Assembly: GCF_000003815.2 (NCBI RefSeq)
Contig: NC_049979.1
Span: forward strand, 597,771-661,770
Length of the DNA stretch: 64,000 nucleotides
Reading direction: 5' to 3'
From: Branchiostoma floridae
Taxonomy: Eukaryota > Chordata > Leptocardii > Amphioxiformes > Branchiostomatidae
This document shows, piece by piece, positions 51,840 through 63,262 of this stretch. The stretch's first letter is position 1. Each line of letters starts with the position of its first letter. The notes under the pieces were generated by a model. The model saw only the letters and a program-made list of their open reading frames with translations. It did no database searches and was not told the DNA's origin. The position numbers and the translations under genes are program-made.

Positions 51840-52080
51840 AAGAGAGAGAGATGAACAGATACAATATGTCAGCTGAAAGACACCAGTATCAACATAGTGT
51901 AGAGATAGACCAGTCACAACAACCATCCTTCAAGAACAGAGCTCAATTCGCATAGTTCCAGTTTAGGACTTTTATTCAGCTTGCAGCCCCAAGAGAAAGA
52001 TGGACAGACACGATATGTCAGCTAAGAGACATGGATACCGGTATCAACATAGTGTAGGGATAGACCAGTCTTCAGGTCTG
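51840..52080 (+). repeat. Duplicated ~150-bp segment (third copy at 53134-53280)
   Basis: agatgaacagatacaatatg/tcagct.a.agacac (51848) recurs at 52002 and 53206. The linker gctcaattcgcatagttcca (51940) recurs at 53150. The first two are in tandem (~155 bp apart); the third is separated by the pogo-like element and a SINE. The start of the first copy overlaps the acceptor region of the exon at 51679-51831. Confidence 0.7.
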
Positions 52081-52295
52081 TTAAGACAACTGTTAGCCCT
52101 TCCCTCTATGTTACTTAGTATAGTCCAACATGAATATGCTGTGCTCTCTGAGAACTGATGCCTGAAGTAATGAGACCTCATTTTCCACTGGACTCTGAAG
52201 TTGAGCACAACGTCGATGTACACAGTACTAATAACCCTACACAGGTATAGATTGGTTAGTAGCATCAAGGTCTCTGCCAGATTCCATACTAAGTA

Positions 52296-52873
52296 CAGTC
52301 AAACCTGCCCGAGCGACCACCTCTTCTCAGCGACCACCTGCCATTTCGACCGCTTTTTCTCGGTNNNNNNNNNNNNNNNNNNNNNNNNNNNNNNNNNNNN
52401 NNNNNNNNNNNNNNNNNNNNNNNNNNNNNNNNNNNNNNNNNNNNNNNNNNNNNNNNNNNNNNNNGCCCAAAAATGGACCCATAACGACCGCATCATTTTC
52501 AAAATTGAGGTTTTCATCGATTTTTTATGATAACTAGCGCGATTTTGTGCCGAAATCGTTGTAAGAAAATCCGAATTTAGTTGTTACAGAAGATTTAAAA
52601 AAAAATCTATATCATTATAAAGTGAACAAATGCTGAAACGTATATAGCCTCATACTTTTTAAAGAAAGATTTGTGTAGCTCATACCTTCACATTAAAGAC
52701 CTCGCTTCTTTGCGTGCGTGCAGTGTGCTTGCTATTTGCCATTCAACACAACGGAAACCATTTATACTTTGCATCGGGCATGTTTTGAGTCGATACTCCT
52801 CTCAGCGACCACCTGTCCAAATCGACCGCTTTTTTCCGGTCCCCCGGGTGGTCGACTTGGGCAGGTTTGACTG
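52296..52873. mobile_element. ~578-bp pogo/Tigger-like element, TA TSD
   Basis: Ends cagtcaaacctgcccgagcg and cgacttgggcaggtttgactg are inverted copies, flanked by TA (52294-52295, 52874-52875). Sub-terminal gaccaccts and cgaccgcttttt..cggt words are also shared by both ends. CAGT-start ends with TA duplication fit pogo-type Tc1/mariner elements. A 100-N gap (52365-52464) lies inside, so its real length is unknown. No transposase codons seen in the visible part. Confidence 0.87.
52365..52464. other. Assembly gap, 100 N
   Basis: Fixed-length gap inside the pogo-like element. Confidence 0.99.
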
Positions 52874-52942
52874 TAACCTACAAGGTAACAGATGATGCAA
52901 AGCGCAGACTCACAAACTAGTACAATCATCCTTCAAGAACGC

Positions 52943-53132
52943 GGGACCGCGTGGCGCAATTGGCAGTACGTTTGACTCAAGTCCAGAAGGTCCTGAGTTC
53001 GAAACCCGCCGTGTCACCGATCTTGTGCCCTTGGGAAAGGCACTTAACTTTCCTCACTTCACTCAAGTGGAAAACTAGTATATAGGCTACAAAGGTCTTC
53101 AGCAAGTTGAAGTTGGTAGCCTCAAAAGGACA
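52943..53132 (+). mobile_element. tRNA-derived SINE, plus strand
   Basis: Head gaccgcgtggcgcaattggc (A box), gagttcgaaacccgcc (B box), body gtgtcaccgatcttgtgccc, ttgggaaaggcacttaactt, cctcacttcactcaagtgg. It interrupts the duplicated segment ccttcaagaac...agaactcaa, with aagaac on both sides as a possible short target duplication. Confidence 0.85.
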
Positions 53133-53280
53133 GAAGAAGAACAGAACTCAAGTCGCATAGTTCCAGTTTTTAGAAAACTTCATTAGCCCTTCACCCCAAG
53201 AGAGAGATGAACAGACACGACATGTCAGCTAAAAGACATGGATATCGACATAGTATAGAGATAAGCCAGTCTCACGCGCT

Positions 53281-54771
53281 ACAATCATGTTATTGGGTGG
53301 ACCGACTATTATCTCTTTACAGCCAGGGGCTGAATTGTGAGGAGCTTACAATAGGCGGGGCTAAATGATAAATCACAAAGGTTTGGAGTGGCTGCCATTC
53401 GGTGCTAACTTACATGTAGGTGACCTCAATACAACTGAGCAATTGTCCCATGTGCGGCAAAAGTGCTGTAGGTTTTGAACCACTCAGACCTCAGAAATAC
53501 ATTGCACAGTTCCAGAGTTACATGCACCTTCACTTATTTCCTACAATGCACATATCAAGAAAGTGTTTTTCCATCCCTGCTGAATGTAAGAAGAAGGATT
53601 GAATGGCTCAACCTGTAGCGAACAATTGATCCATTCAGTCATCCAGCACCTATCATTCTGCTGTGTTATCCCCAACAAAATGAGCTGCTTGAGACGAAAT
53701 CAGCCGCCGGGCTCCTTTTAAAAAGCACAATGTGCCCACCACATGCCTGCCTGCCCAGGGCTGGCAATCTGTGAGGTTTTGTATGGAAGATAAGGCAGAG
53801 AAGGAGCGCAGTTTGCAGACAAAAGATAAGAACCATTTCTTGACCATGCCGAATCTTGAGGCTTGGCTGCTTTCAAAGTCTTATGAATCATGTTCAAGTT
53901 GAAGCTATATTTTCTGCGCCGCCGGCGTCCTTTAAATCCGACACGCCGGTTTGATACGGCAGTTTGACGTTGTAAAAGGTAAGGCTAAAAGTCTCAGAGC
54001 CTTTTGATGTCGCAGAGGAAGCTGGTTGTTCATCCACTTTGCCTTGGGCACGGTATTGGAAGGTGGAGTTTATCCCTCCCCTCTATTGAAGCTGTGAAAA
54101 TGTGCAATAAATCCATTTACACAAAAGAACACCCATCCTGTAAATGGGCATGTTTCACGGTTGTTGTTACTATCATGCAAGAAACCATGCGGTTGTGAAG
54201 GAAGAGAGGATCAGCAAATAGAACAGATGGGAGAATAATATTAGGGAATGGACTGGCATGCCACTAGTAAGTGAAACACTTCTTCTTCCTCTCGACACTG
54301 AAGCACTGGGAAGAACTTAAAATGAAAGAGAATGGATTTGTCAGATCTTTGTGGTGACCCAAAGTTCAGATAGTTAGACTAAGCCAGGGTTAAAAGAAAC
54401 TGGGCGCATACATTTTGCAGACGCACTTTATAGCAGCCAGCCAACTCAGATGTCTGGGACATGTCCATGGAGTGGCTTCCAAGAAACAACAATACTTTTT
54501 TTGCTAGAGAAATCAATGAAGCCATCTATATCAGAGCTTTACAGCCATTTCCAAACCGAGACAGAGGGCGCCATAGGCTTCTTGCAACTTATGATCCACA
54601 CCTCACGGAGTCACATGTGCTACATTGTATTTACATGTACCTAATGAAGCAGCAAATTGTCCATACCTTGACACAGACTGGAGTCAATCAATCGAAAATT
54701 TGGGTAAGTCAAACTTCTTGTGTAGGAAATTACAGTTTAAACTTTGTTCAGAGCAACAGCTAGGAGGGTAT
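53281..54771. other. No gene recognised
   Basis: Mostly non-repetitive. A minus-strand segment near 53416-53500 has a donor-like gtaagttag and a frame of ~25 codons, but its phase does not fit the exon at 51679. A minus LINE-tail-like word cagccaggggctgaattgt lies at 53322. Other frames show no motif. Confidence 0.4.
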
Positions 54772-54776
54772 GCATG

Positions 54777-55071
54777 CAGGGCTCAAAATACCACCTGCAT
54801 ATGCAGGTTAGTGCAGGTAAAATTGGAGCTGTGCAGGTATTTTTGGTGTCTACCTGCACCTAACCTGCACTGGTCCATGTATTGGGTTTAATACATAAAT
54901 GTACCATGATGTTTGTGTATATGGATTGTTATAAGCTGCATTGACTCACAGTTACCACCTGTAAAGTATAAAAGAAAAAATAGCGATGGTTCCTGAACAT
55001 TTTTAGTATGATCCATACTTCCTAAATTTAGAGTGGTGCAGGTATGCAGAAAAAAAGAATTTCGAGCCCTG
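54777..55071. mobile_element. 295-bp element with CAGGGCTC ends, 5-bp TSD
   Basis: Ends cagggctcaaaat and atttcgagccctg, with 5-bp direct repeats gcatg (54772-54776, 55072-55076). The interior has several cctgcatatgcagg / tgcaggt words. A second element with the same end type and also a 5-bp duplication lies at 57230-57549. hAT-related by end sequence. Confidence 0.8.
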
Positions 55072-55279
55072 GCATGTAAACAGTCCTGACCCACCAGAGA
55101 CAGCAGGAAGCCTCTGTCAGAACCAGGTGTGTTGATAAGGAGTGCAGAGGACAATGTGGTATGTTTTGTATGCAGTCTGGGCGCTCAACTGGGGCCGCAG
55201 CCAGATTCACAACATCCAAATGGGATTTTTCTCTTCGCCAAGAAGAGTATGAGATTGCTTGACTTGGGTCTGTATGTAG

Positions 55280-56300
55280 GTCAACAGCATATAACTCGAG
55301 AAATTGTGGATGGAACTTTGTGATTTTTGGTAGGTGTGTAGCAGTTGTCGAAAGGAATGCCAAGTTTGAAAACGGTTTACCTGGCGTTTTCCTACGGTAC
55401 TGCAGCGAGCTTGGTATGTTTTTTGCGGTTTGTTTTTGGCAGCATAAGTCAAAATCTAGCTGGGCGATTTTCACGAAACTTGGTAGGTGTGTAGCGGTTT
55501 TGGAGAGGAAGGTCAAGTGCGAAAATGGTTTACCTGGCTCTTACCTATGGTGCTGTAGCGGGATTTGTATGTAAGTGCGTTTGTCTGTAAGCAAGATAAC
55601 TCGAGAACCCTTGAATGGATCCTGATTATATTTGTTAGGTGGATTGGGGTTAGGAAAACGAAGGTCAAGTTCGATAATGGGCACCCTAGTGTCTGCCTAA
55701 GGTACTGCAGCAAAACTTTTAATTTTGGCACTTCGTGTTCTGGACATGCTGTGGTCATGATTTTTGAGTAGTAGATAGCCCTTGAAACAGAGAGTAAGTG
55801 CTGTGAGTTTGGACCCCCTAGCGGCTTTTTGGGAACTGCAGGCACCGATTTCCGTTCAAACTTTGGACGAGGATAACTTGAGAACGTGTAAACAGATCAT
55901 CAGGATTTTCGGTATGTAGATAGAATGAGTGATGACTTATACAATGTAATACTAATTATGCAAATCAGTAGCTTATTTGCATAATTAATGAGGAAAGTTC
56001 ATAAATCCATGCCAACAGCATATAACTCAAGAAGCTGTGTATGGATTTTCATGATATTTAGTATTTAAGTAGCGGCTGCGGAAAAGAAGGTTGTGTTCGA
56101 AAATAGTTGACGTAGCATTTTCCGTTAGGACGGTAGTGGGCCGAGTGTGTGCGTCCTTTTGTTTGTGGAATGCATAACTCGAGAAGCCTTGAAAAAATCC
56201 TGATGATATTTGGTAGGTGGGTAGGGGTCAGGAAAACGAAGATAAATTATGATTGTGGGCCCCCTAGCGGCTTCCTAAAGTACTGCAGCAAAACTTATTA
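55280..56300 (+). repeat. Six degenerate ~150-bp modules (AACTCGAGAAC type)
   Basis: The order ataactcgagaa... gatttttggtaggtgtgtag... gaaggtcaagttcgaaaatgg... ccccctagcggctt...ggtactgcagc recurs starting near 55290, 55455, 55590, 55860, 56020 and 56168. Modules differ 20-40% by eye. The family also occurs at 33480-33910. Open frames on either strand (162 codons at 55028-55516 minus) are not conserved between modules. Confidence 0.75.
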
Positions 56301-57224
56301 ACAGAAATAAACTGTGCTCTATATATCTCATTTTGACCTATATCTATGGACACAGCTGTTATACAGATGGTTTGCTGGAGGACGCCCTTACACTGGGGAC
56401 AAAGTCTAAATTGACAAGCATGAAATTCTGATTGACCAGGGATGCTACCAGGTCATCTGTCAGGTCACAGTCTGGTTTTGGTAATGTTTGTGTGTTTGCA
56501 TGTGAGGAACACAGTTCATGCAGTCATTTGCTATTTAGTAATACATGAATAAGACCTTAAAGTCTTAAATAAAGGCATGATTATTTGGCGAAGAGATGGG
56601 TTCGTTGAACTCTAGTTTTCTACTGAATCCATTTATTTTCCAGACATATGCATTTACACACCAAAAAGCAGTTACTCAAGCAAACTGGATATGATTTTGG
56701 AAACAATCAGACGTTTCAAATAGCATCCACTATCTCAGTGGACTATGTCAGTGACATTGATTTGATCTGGGAGAAACTCAGGTCTTTTAAACCCTAACTA
56801 TGAACGCAAAAGAGCTGAAGTCAGTGAAGACAATTTTTGATGTCCAATAGGAAACAAGGTAAGACAAGGTCAAGCTGAAACAAAGGTTGATGCAAATGAG
56901 TCAATTAGCTGTTGTTTTTGTTACCAGATGTAATGTTTGTCGCATTGGGGTGGGGGGGTGGGGGGGGGGGGAACACTATGTTCCATACACAGATGCATTT
57001 ACACTTGTTTTTGAAGATCTGGCTAGTCCCAACTGCATGTGAACCTGTTTGTACTTTGATATGTCGATGAAGGTTAGACATCTGGGTAGAACATTTACTC
57101 ACGATATACTGTTATACAAAAATAAATCCATCAACTTGAAAAATTCTTTTGTAATTTATTCTCAATACAAAGGTACCATGAGACTGCCTAAAAAATACCC
57201 CAGGGAATGTGAAGCATTAGTTAA
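56301..57224. other. No gene; G-tract and dispersed fragments
   Basis: 56655-56705 is the inverse of 4655-4722. A run of G with few interruptions lies at 56945-56971. The duplicated aggttagacatctggg / gatgaaggttagacat words also occur around 62640. No coding segment. Confidence 0.45.
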
Positions 57225-57229
57225 CCCTC

Positions 57230-57549
57230 CAGGGCTCAAAATGCAACCACATTTTGCTTTGCGCAACTTAATTTTAAACCCAGGTTGCACACTGAGCAAC
57301 CTCAAATTTTGCCGTTGGAACACTGCTTTTTCCCCACTTACATGCATAAGCTTTTGTATTTATTTTTTGATAACATAAAACATATTACATAGTTACATAT
57401 AACTGGAAGAAAAGATAATGGATAAGTAGCTGATTTGAAGAAAGTAACAATTTGAAAGTGGGGCAACCTGAAATGTTGATGGCGCAACCTGGCTTTTGAC
57501 TCAGGTTGCCACTTGGACAACCTGGCTGAAAAAAGTATTTTGGGCCCTG
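57230..57549. mobile_element. 320-bp element with CAGGGCTC ends, 5-bp TSD
   Basis: Ends cagggctcaaaatgcaacc and tattttgggccctg, with 5-bp direct repeats ccctc (57225-57229, 57550-57554). Internal caacctggcttt..actcaggttgccac words repeat. Pairs with 54777-55071 as one class of insertion. Confidence 0.78.
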
Positions 57550-57646
57550 CCCTCCAAAATATGCATCATGTACTTCTAAAATCCAGGTGTTCATGATCCT
57601 TGAGAGGGCCTCGATAACACCTTTCTTTCATGTGGCTGTTGTCTTA

Positions 57647-57878
57647 TACCCCTGTCACATTATCCACGATCTTCGGGCATATGGATGGAAGGTCGGCCAT
57701 ATTTAAGATCAACAGAGAGTTGCGCGTATTTTTCACCTGAAAACTGTCCCTGTCACATGTAAGCCATACTTTGTACCTTGTACGATTGTTGTGCAATTAA
57801 GTTATAATTATGAGCGAGGCTCGGGCGATTGCCGCAGAATCGTCGTCCGATCAATTTTCCCCAAATGTGACAGGGGTA
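57647..57878. mobile_element. 232-bp Harbinger-like MITE (TTA TSD) with nested LINE tail
   Basis: Ends tacccctgtcacatt and aaatgtgacaggggta, flanked by TTA (57644-57646, 57879-57881). Inner words cgtcgtccgatc match 10153-10341. Between them, 57764-57807 (catactttgtaccttgtacg, ttgttgtgcaattaagttat) matches the LINE tail at 14277-14316, so a short LINE insertion or a chimeric origin is likely. Confidence 0.83.
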
Positions 57879-57889
57879 TTAGGGAATTG

Positions 57890-59945
57890 GTGGTGTTATG
57901 ATGGGAGTTAACGTTACATGCTGATTTTGCAAGCCTGGGCTTGAATGCATCAGTAAGAAGGATGCTGTTGATAGGAGAGAAGGAATAATTGCGTTCTCTG
58001 CTGTATCTTCCTGTATCTCTACCTTATACCGGCACTCTATCATCATGTCATTACGAAGATGGATTTATTTGTCCTGCAGGACGAGGATAATGTAAGGGCT
58101 TTAGCTCTGTGGGAAGCTGTCACGATTCACAATTATCACAGTACTTAGGCCACACCAATTTAATCAATTGGTTCTCTGGAACGCCTGCTCCTATTTTTCC
58201 GAAAATGACAATAAAAAATCACCCCACCTTCCATTCAGCAAGATTTCACCATAATACCATGAAGCCATTCAACAAGCCTCCAGTACAGTAAATTAGCATA
58301 AGTACCTTAAAGTTTACACTCTCCTAATACAATGTCATGATACATTTATCATTGGAGTAACATTTTTATTCATGAAGAACTTAAGTACATACAAAAAAAA
58401 GTGTTGTAGCAATCAGCCAAAAGAAAACAACTTGGTAAAGAGACTGAGCTTGACTTTGGGATTGATTCATTTGACTGTAGGTTTTTTTTAGCCACACAGG
58501 TAACTCTATGGCTGGCTAGCTCCTCTGCCTATTTGACTGATTTTTCCAGCAACCCGTGGAGCCTGACAGAAACTAATAACCAAGTCACGAATCACACTTA
58601 TCATTACAGTACTTAACTGCCATCAAAGGAGGAAGAAAATGTGTCACCATTATGGGCATCAAATTAAATGATGGTACAGAAACTTCATAAAAACAAAATT
58701 GAGATGAAGCAAAATTGGGGACAAATCTACTCTCTGATGAAATGACAATGCTTCCCTTAAAAACTACAGGCTACAGTAACTTGTATTAGATTTGTTTGCT
58801 TAGATTTTCACTCAAGGTCACACAGATTCTATTTCTTCTATTTCTATTTAATGGACACAACCTGCATGCCTGCTACAGGAGTCACAAAGTCCTGGCTGGA
58901 TACCATTTCAGCCAAAGAATTCATGCAATGAAACAATGACTTTTTTCAAACTGTTGGTGCCAAAATATGAACATTTTGGGTTCGATTCATATCCTGAATG
59001 GTACGTCTGATCTTTTTGTTTCAAATCAACAAAGAATGAAGCGAAAACATCTGAGGACAAAAAAAAACTGAGGCTGGAAGGAAGCTCTCATTTCAAAGCA
59101 TGCCGCATCAGAACATCTCTCTGAGGATCAAAGCTGCTGTATTGTTTGCCCTCTCTTCTTTCAGCTGCTTCAACAGAGCCAATTAGCGAGGTTTCAAAGC
59201 AGACCATGTCACGACAGCATCAGCACACAGGAAAGGGACAGATGAAGAGACTACCCTGTAGCCATTAATATATCACAAACGGCAGGAAGCACAGATTAAT
59301 GCTGGTTACCCTAGTCATTCATCTGATACAACAAGCCAAAATTGATGTGAAATTAGGGGGACAACGGCAAAGTTTAACACAGATTGATTCAACAATCAAA
59401 TAGCAGTTAAACATTTGAATAAAATGCAGTAATGTTGTCTATCAATTTCAATTACTTGAAGTGCCTGGATTAGTGCAGAGTCAAGGGAAGACACGCAATG
59501 CTGTGACAAACATATACCCACAGGAGGTAGTCTGATATGGGATATGGGAGACTATGTGGCTACAGTCTGCATAGGGAGTCTTTTTCTGTCAGCTATCCGC
59601 ATCGAGATGAAACAACAAGAGCAAATCCAAGAGCCAAGAAGAAGAGCGGCCTTTCATTAGAAGAGCAGCCTAAATTGGAAAACCATCCAACGTGGCCGAA
59701 AGGACCTTCTACTATTTACTACAAAATTAAACTTCCTTGGCTCTACAGCGTCAACGTAACACATCGACAATAATGCCAACTGGACCCAGTATTTCGAGCC
59801 CTGCATATGTACATTTGTACAACACATAAGGGTTAGACTGACCTACATAACACTGCAGCAAAGGAAAAACACACATAGACAAAACTGGGTGGTGCAAAAA
59901 TAGGCAGACTGTCATTTAAACGGTCTGATTGCTTTTAAGTCTCAC
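57890..59945. other. Two kb with no gene recognised
   Basis: Low-repeat sequence with short frames only. A minus LINE-tail-like word tttttattcatgaagaactt occurs near 58362. The part 59087-59230 reads somewhat protein-like on minus but lacks splice signals. 59787-59800 (tatttcgagccctg) is a solitary end of the CAGGGCTC class. Confidence 0.4.
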
Positions 59946-59949
59946 ACCT

Positions 59950-61025
59950 AAAACTACGAAACAGCCATTTTAACAAAATCAGATGTAATGGAGTCACCAT
60001 GATATGTCTATTTTAGCAGGTAATTTGAGACAATATTGTCAATAAAATGACAAGAATTCTAAAGGTGTATCTTGAAATATTACCAGAACACTAACATCTG
60101 GAAGTACAAAACAACCATTTTACAACAATCCAATAATCTAAATGAAATCACAATGATGTGTCTTGCATTATTTCAATGGGTTATCAAAGAGTAGACAAGA
60201 TATCCATGTAGGGTACATGTAGGTCTTCACACATTGACAGAGCCCTGACAATGGAGCTACAAAACAACCATTTTACATGAATGAATTTAATGGAGTCGCA
60301 ATGATATATCTTTCACTCATTTCAGGAGTTTATTTGATGCAATCTTCCCTCCAAAAAGGTAGGCATGACAGCTGCAAAACTACAGAAAGAATCATACTTA
60401 ACTTAATGGAGACATGCTGACGCCACAGATATTTGAGATAATCTAACTTGCCTATAAAAAAGTAGACAAGATATCAAGTTACATGGTCAGAACACTGAAA
60501 TCAGGAACTACAGTTGATGCTTTAACAGTCAAAAAATATTTAGTGGAGTCACGGCGATATGTCCATTTCAGCAGGCCATTTGAGGCAATCATGTCCAGGA
60601 AAAAGCAGAGGCTTAAACTGAAACTGCATAACAAGCGCTTTACAATACATTTAATGGTGTCACAGCGCAGCCAGCAATATGTCTATTCGTTGTTATACAT
60701 GTAGACCTTATGAAAGTCGCTGTACTTTTGTCCTGTCAATAAAGATCATCTATTTCAGCGAGTCTTTTGAGGCAATCATGTCCAGGAGAAAGCAGACAAG
60801 ATATCTAAAGGTATCTTAAACTGGAATTATATAACAAGCGCTTTACAATACATTTAATGGAGTCACAGCGATTTGTCTATTTCAGCAAGTCCTTTGAGGC
60901 AATCATGCCCATAAAAAAGTAGACAAGATAAATAGCTGTAGGCAGATTCTAAAACATGGATGGAACACCGGCATCTGAAACTATAATCGAACAGTTAACA
61001 AAAAAACATTTAATGGAGTCGTGGT
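59950..61025 (+). repeat. Degenerate ~110-160-bp tandem array, about eight units
   Basis: Units marked by aatggagtcac..tgatatgtc, tttcagcaggtcatttgagg and aaagtagacaagatat recur at about 59989, 60139, 60290, 60405, 60541, 60652, 60856 and 61012. Variation between units is high. It contains the 61-bp LINE tail at 60688. Frames across it are not conserved. Confidence 0.78.
60688..60748 (+). mobile_element. 61-bp LINE tail with 6-bp TSD
   Basis: cgttgttatacatgtagacc ... cctgtcaataaagatca is the last 61 bp of the LINE family of 18485-18893. It is flanked by tctatt (60682-60687 and 60749-60754), duplicated from the array word tctatttcagc, which is uninterrupted at 60874. An extremely short 5'-truncated insertion. 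Confidence 0.87.
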
Positions 61026-61034
61026 AACATAATT

Positions 61035-61230
61035 TAAGTTTTATTGTGAATTCTTGCACGAGGGCTAATTGCAAGTGACAAAAATGACATATAAATAATG
61101 GTGAACAGTATAGTACATGACTACTCTAGTTAAAGATGTAATTTATTGGGTTTGACTTCTTTTTCTGAGACAGTGGAAGACGAAAGATCCCACTTTCTGT
61201 AATTTCTGTGTAGGGGTCAAATTATAATAT
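61035..61230 (-). mobile_element. LINE C-terminus and tail (TTAGCCCTCG family), minus strand
   Basis: The minus strand reads GSFVFHCLRKRSQTQ then TAA (near 61150), a 3' UTR and tail with caattagccctcgtgcaaga and an AATAAA near 61037. Same as 19905 and 21493 in opposite orientation. Confidence 0.83.
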
Positions 61231-61490
61231 CAACACAAAATTTCTATCTTTAATACAGAGAATATCTGTAGGTAGATCTTAACGTACTGCCAGACCACTA
61301 CCTGTGCTGCTGCACACTGGCAGTACTGCCCAAGGGTATGAGTGAGAAAGGCTTTGTACTGAGGGCGTCCATCAATCAGGGCATTACCAGACAAGGTCAG
61401 TCAAGGTCAGACTGAGTACACGGAAAGGCAGCAGATCTCGTTAGGAACCGAGGAAAGCAGCTGAGAAACCGCAGAAACGTCTGCTGGGCA
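61231..61490. other. Unassigned sequence with a coding-like minus segment
   Basis: On minus, 61300-61385 reads ALIDGRPQYKAFLTHTLGQY followed by a donor-like gtagtg, but the frame is closed by a stop without any AG acceptor in between. Left uncalled. Confidence 0.2.
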
Positions 61491-61496
61491 AAACGG

Positions 61497-61640
61497 GGTG
61501 TCTGTGTGGCGCAACGGCTAGAGCGTTGGAAGCAGAAACAGTAGGTCCTGAGTTCGATACTCGCCATGCCCCTGCCCCCATGGCGCTAAAGTGACGACCA
61601 CCGAGCCTCACGGCTAATCTGTCTAAAGGTGCCACCTACG
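61497..61640 (+). mobile_element. tRNA-derived SINE head, plus strand
   Basis: tgtggcgcaacggctagagc (A box) and cctgagttcgatactcgcc (B box) spaced as in a tRNA, followed by a short body without the usual ttgggaaaggcac segment. Either a diverged SINE or a tRNA pseudogene. Confidence 0.6.
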
Positions 61641-62590
61641 GATTTGGTGCTGCCAGAGTGTCAACATCTGCACACTTGCCACTAAGACCTGTGAATTTTA
61701 TTTTATCTTATTCTTTAAACAGAACATTTGGTTGTTAAGAACTTCTCCAGGTCCATGTGCATGAAACCAGACAGGGCAACCAGAGATGGCTACACCCATA
61801 ACCTTACTCCTGATCCCTTAGATTTGATAAGAAAGGCACCTTTTTTTATTTGCACCATTGTACAATGTATTAGTTTTCAGATTCCTGGAAGATGTCATCC
61901 ATATAACCAAATCAACAAGGCCTGATATGCAAGCACCAAAAAATATCGATGATTAGTGTGTTGAATAACTGATTTGTTTTACTTTATCATTTGTAAGCTA
62001 AGTTGTGTTAATTTTTGTTAGTACTCGCTATGTTACCATTAATTTTATGTTATTTGATATCATATCGATTGCTTTTATGTTGCATGTATGTACGGGGTTG
62101 CCCCCAGGGAACTTTGAAAAACGCCTAAATTGGCGATATGTAACCCTGGTAAAATAAAAATAAACAATAAACAAACAAACGAATGTTAAAAACAAAGTCA
62201 AAACAGCCGTAAATCTATACTGAAATTGTCACTAATACTGACTAATGTCTGTGAAGACTTTCATAACCGTAATCCATGTAGTCCTCGATCCTCATGGCAC
62301 GGAATGAAAAGTGCCCTTCTCCAGGAACATTCAATTACAGCGCAGGTAACATCATTACAACAATCCCGCACGACTTTCCTGCACCTCAAGGGAAATCTGA
62401 AGCGATTGCTTCCATAAATCAGGGTGTACTTCCCGGCAAAGACGTGACACCTGCCTTCGAGAAACGCATCTCGCTCCTGGACAAATTTCCTCAAGGAATC
62501 TTGAATTATCTGCCATTAGAAAGTTAGATTAAGCAATATGACAAATAACAGCTATTCAAGCAACTAGATAGGATTTTGTTGTTGTTGGTT
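61641..62590. other. No gene; LINE-like debris
   Basis: 61795-61925 shares words with 262-300. The stretch around 62090-62180 (ttgcccccagggaactttga ... gtaaaataaaaataaacaat) looks like a retrotransposon 3' UTR. The frames at 62226-62527 have no motif. Confidence 0.45.
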
Positions 62591-63262
62591 GAGTAACTGT
62601 TGTTTAGCCTATCTTATTACCTGGATGTCTAACCTTCATCGACTTAGATTAAACAATGATACAACTGACATGGGAGAATTTATGGAGAAACGAAGGCATG
62701 GTGATTATCATAGTAGAGGATACAAACTCAAGATTATATTCAAAACAGAATAATTGTAACTGTTGTCTAGCCTATCTTATTACCTAGATGTCCCACCTTC
62801 ATCGACTTTAGATTAAACAATAATACGACTGACATGGGAGAATGTATGGAGAAATGAAGGCATGCATATGGTGATTGATTATCATAGTAGAGAATACAAA
62901 CTCAAGAGCATATTCAAAACAGAATAATTGTAACTGTTGTTTAGCCTATCTTATTACCTGGATGTCCAACCTTCATCGACTTAGATTTAACACAAATACA
63001 ACTGACATGGGAGAATGTATGGAGAAATGAAGGCATGCGTATGGTGATTGATTATCATAGTAGAGAATACAAACTCAAGGGCATATTCAAAACAGAATAA
63101 TTTTAACTGTTGTTTAGCCTATCTTATCACCTAGATGTCCGATTGACATTGATTTAGATTAAACAATAATACGACTGACATGGGAGAATGTATGGAGAAA
63201 TGAAGGCATGGTGATTATCATAGTAGAGGATACAAAGTCAAAGACATATCTAAAACAGTTTA
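62590..63262 (+). repeat. Four tandem units of ~162-176 bp
   Basis: The unit taactgttgtttagcctatc, ttattacctggatgtc, tgacatgggagaatgtatgg, agaaatgaaggcatg and atcatagtagaggatacaaa begins at about 62596, 62757, 62932 and 63105. Units are >85% alike by eye and differ by a small gcatatg/gattg insertion. Non-coding. Confidence 0.9.

Noticed and set aside
53400-53520. Minus-strand exon ending at gtaagttag; plus-strand CPMCGK zinc-finger-like peptide
   Set aside because: The minus exon would end in phase 2 while the next known exon begins in phase 0; the plus frame has a single CxxC with no partner ligands.
61290-61390. Minus-strand exon reading ALIDGRPQYKAFLTHTLGQY
   Set aside because: An in-frame stop lies 21 bp upstream with no AG acceptor or ATG between, so no splice model works.
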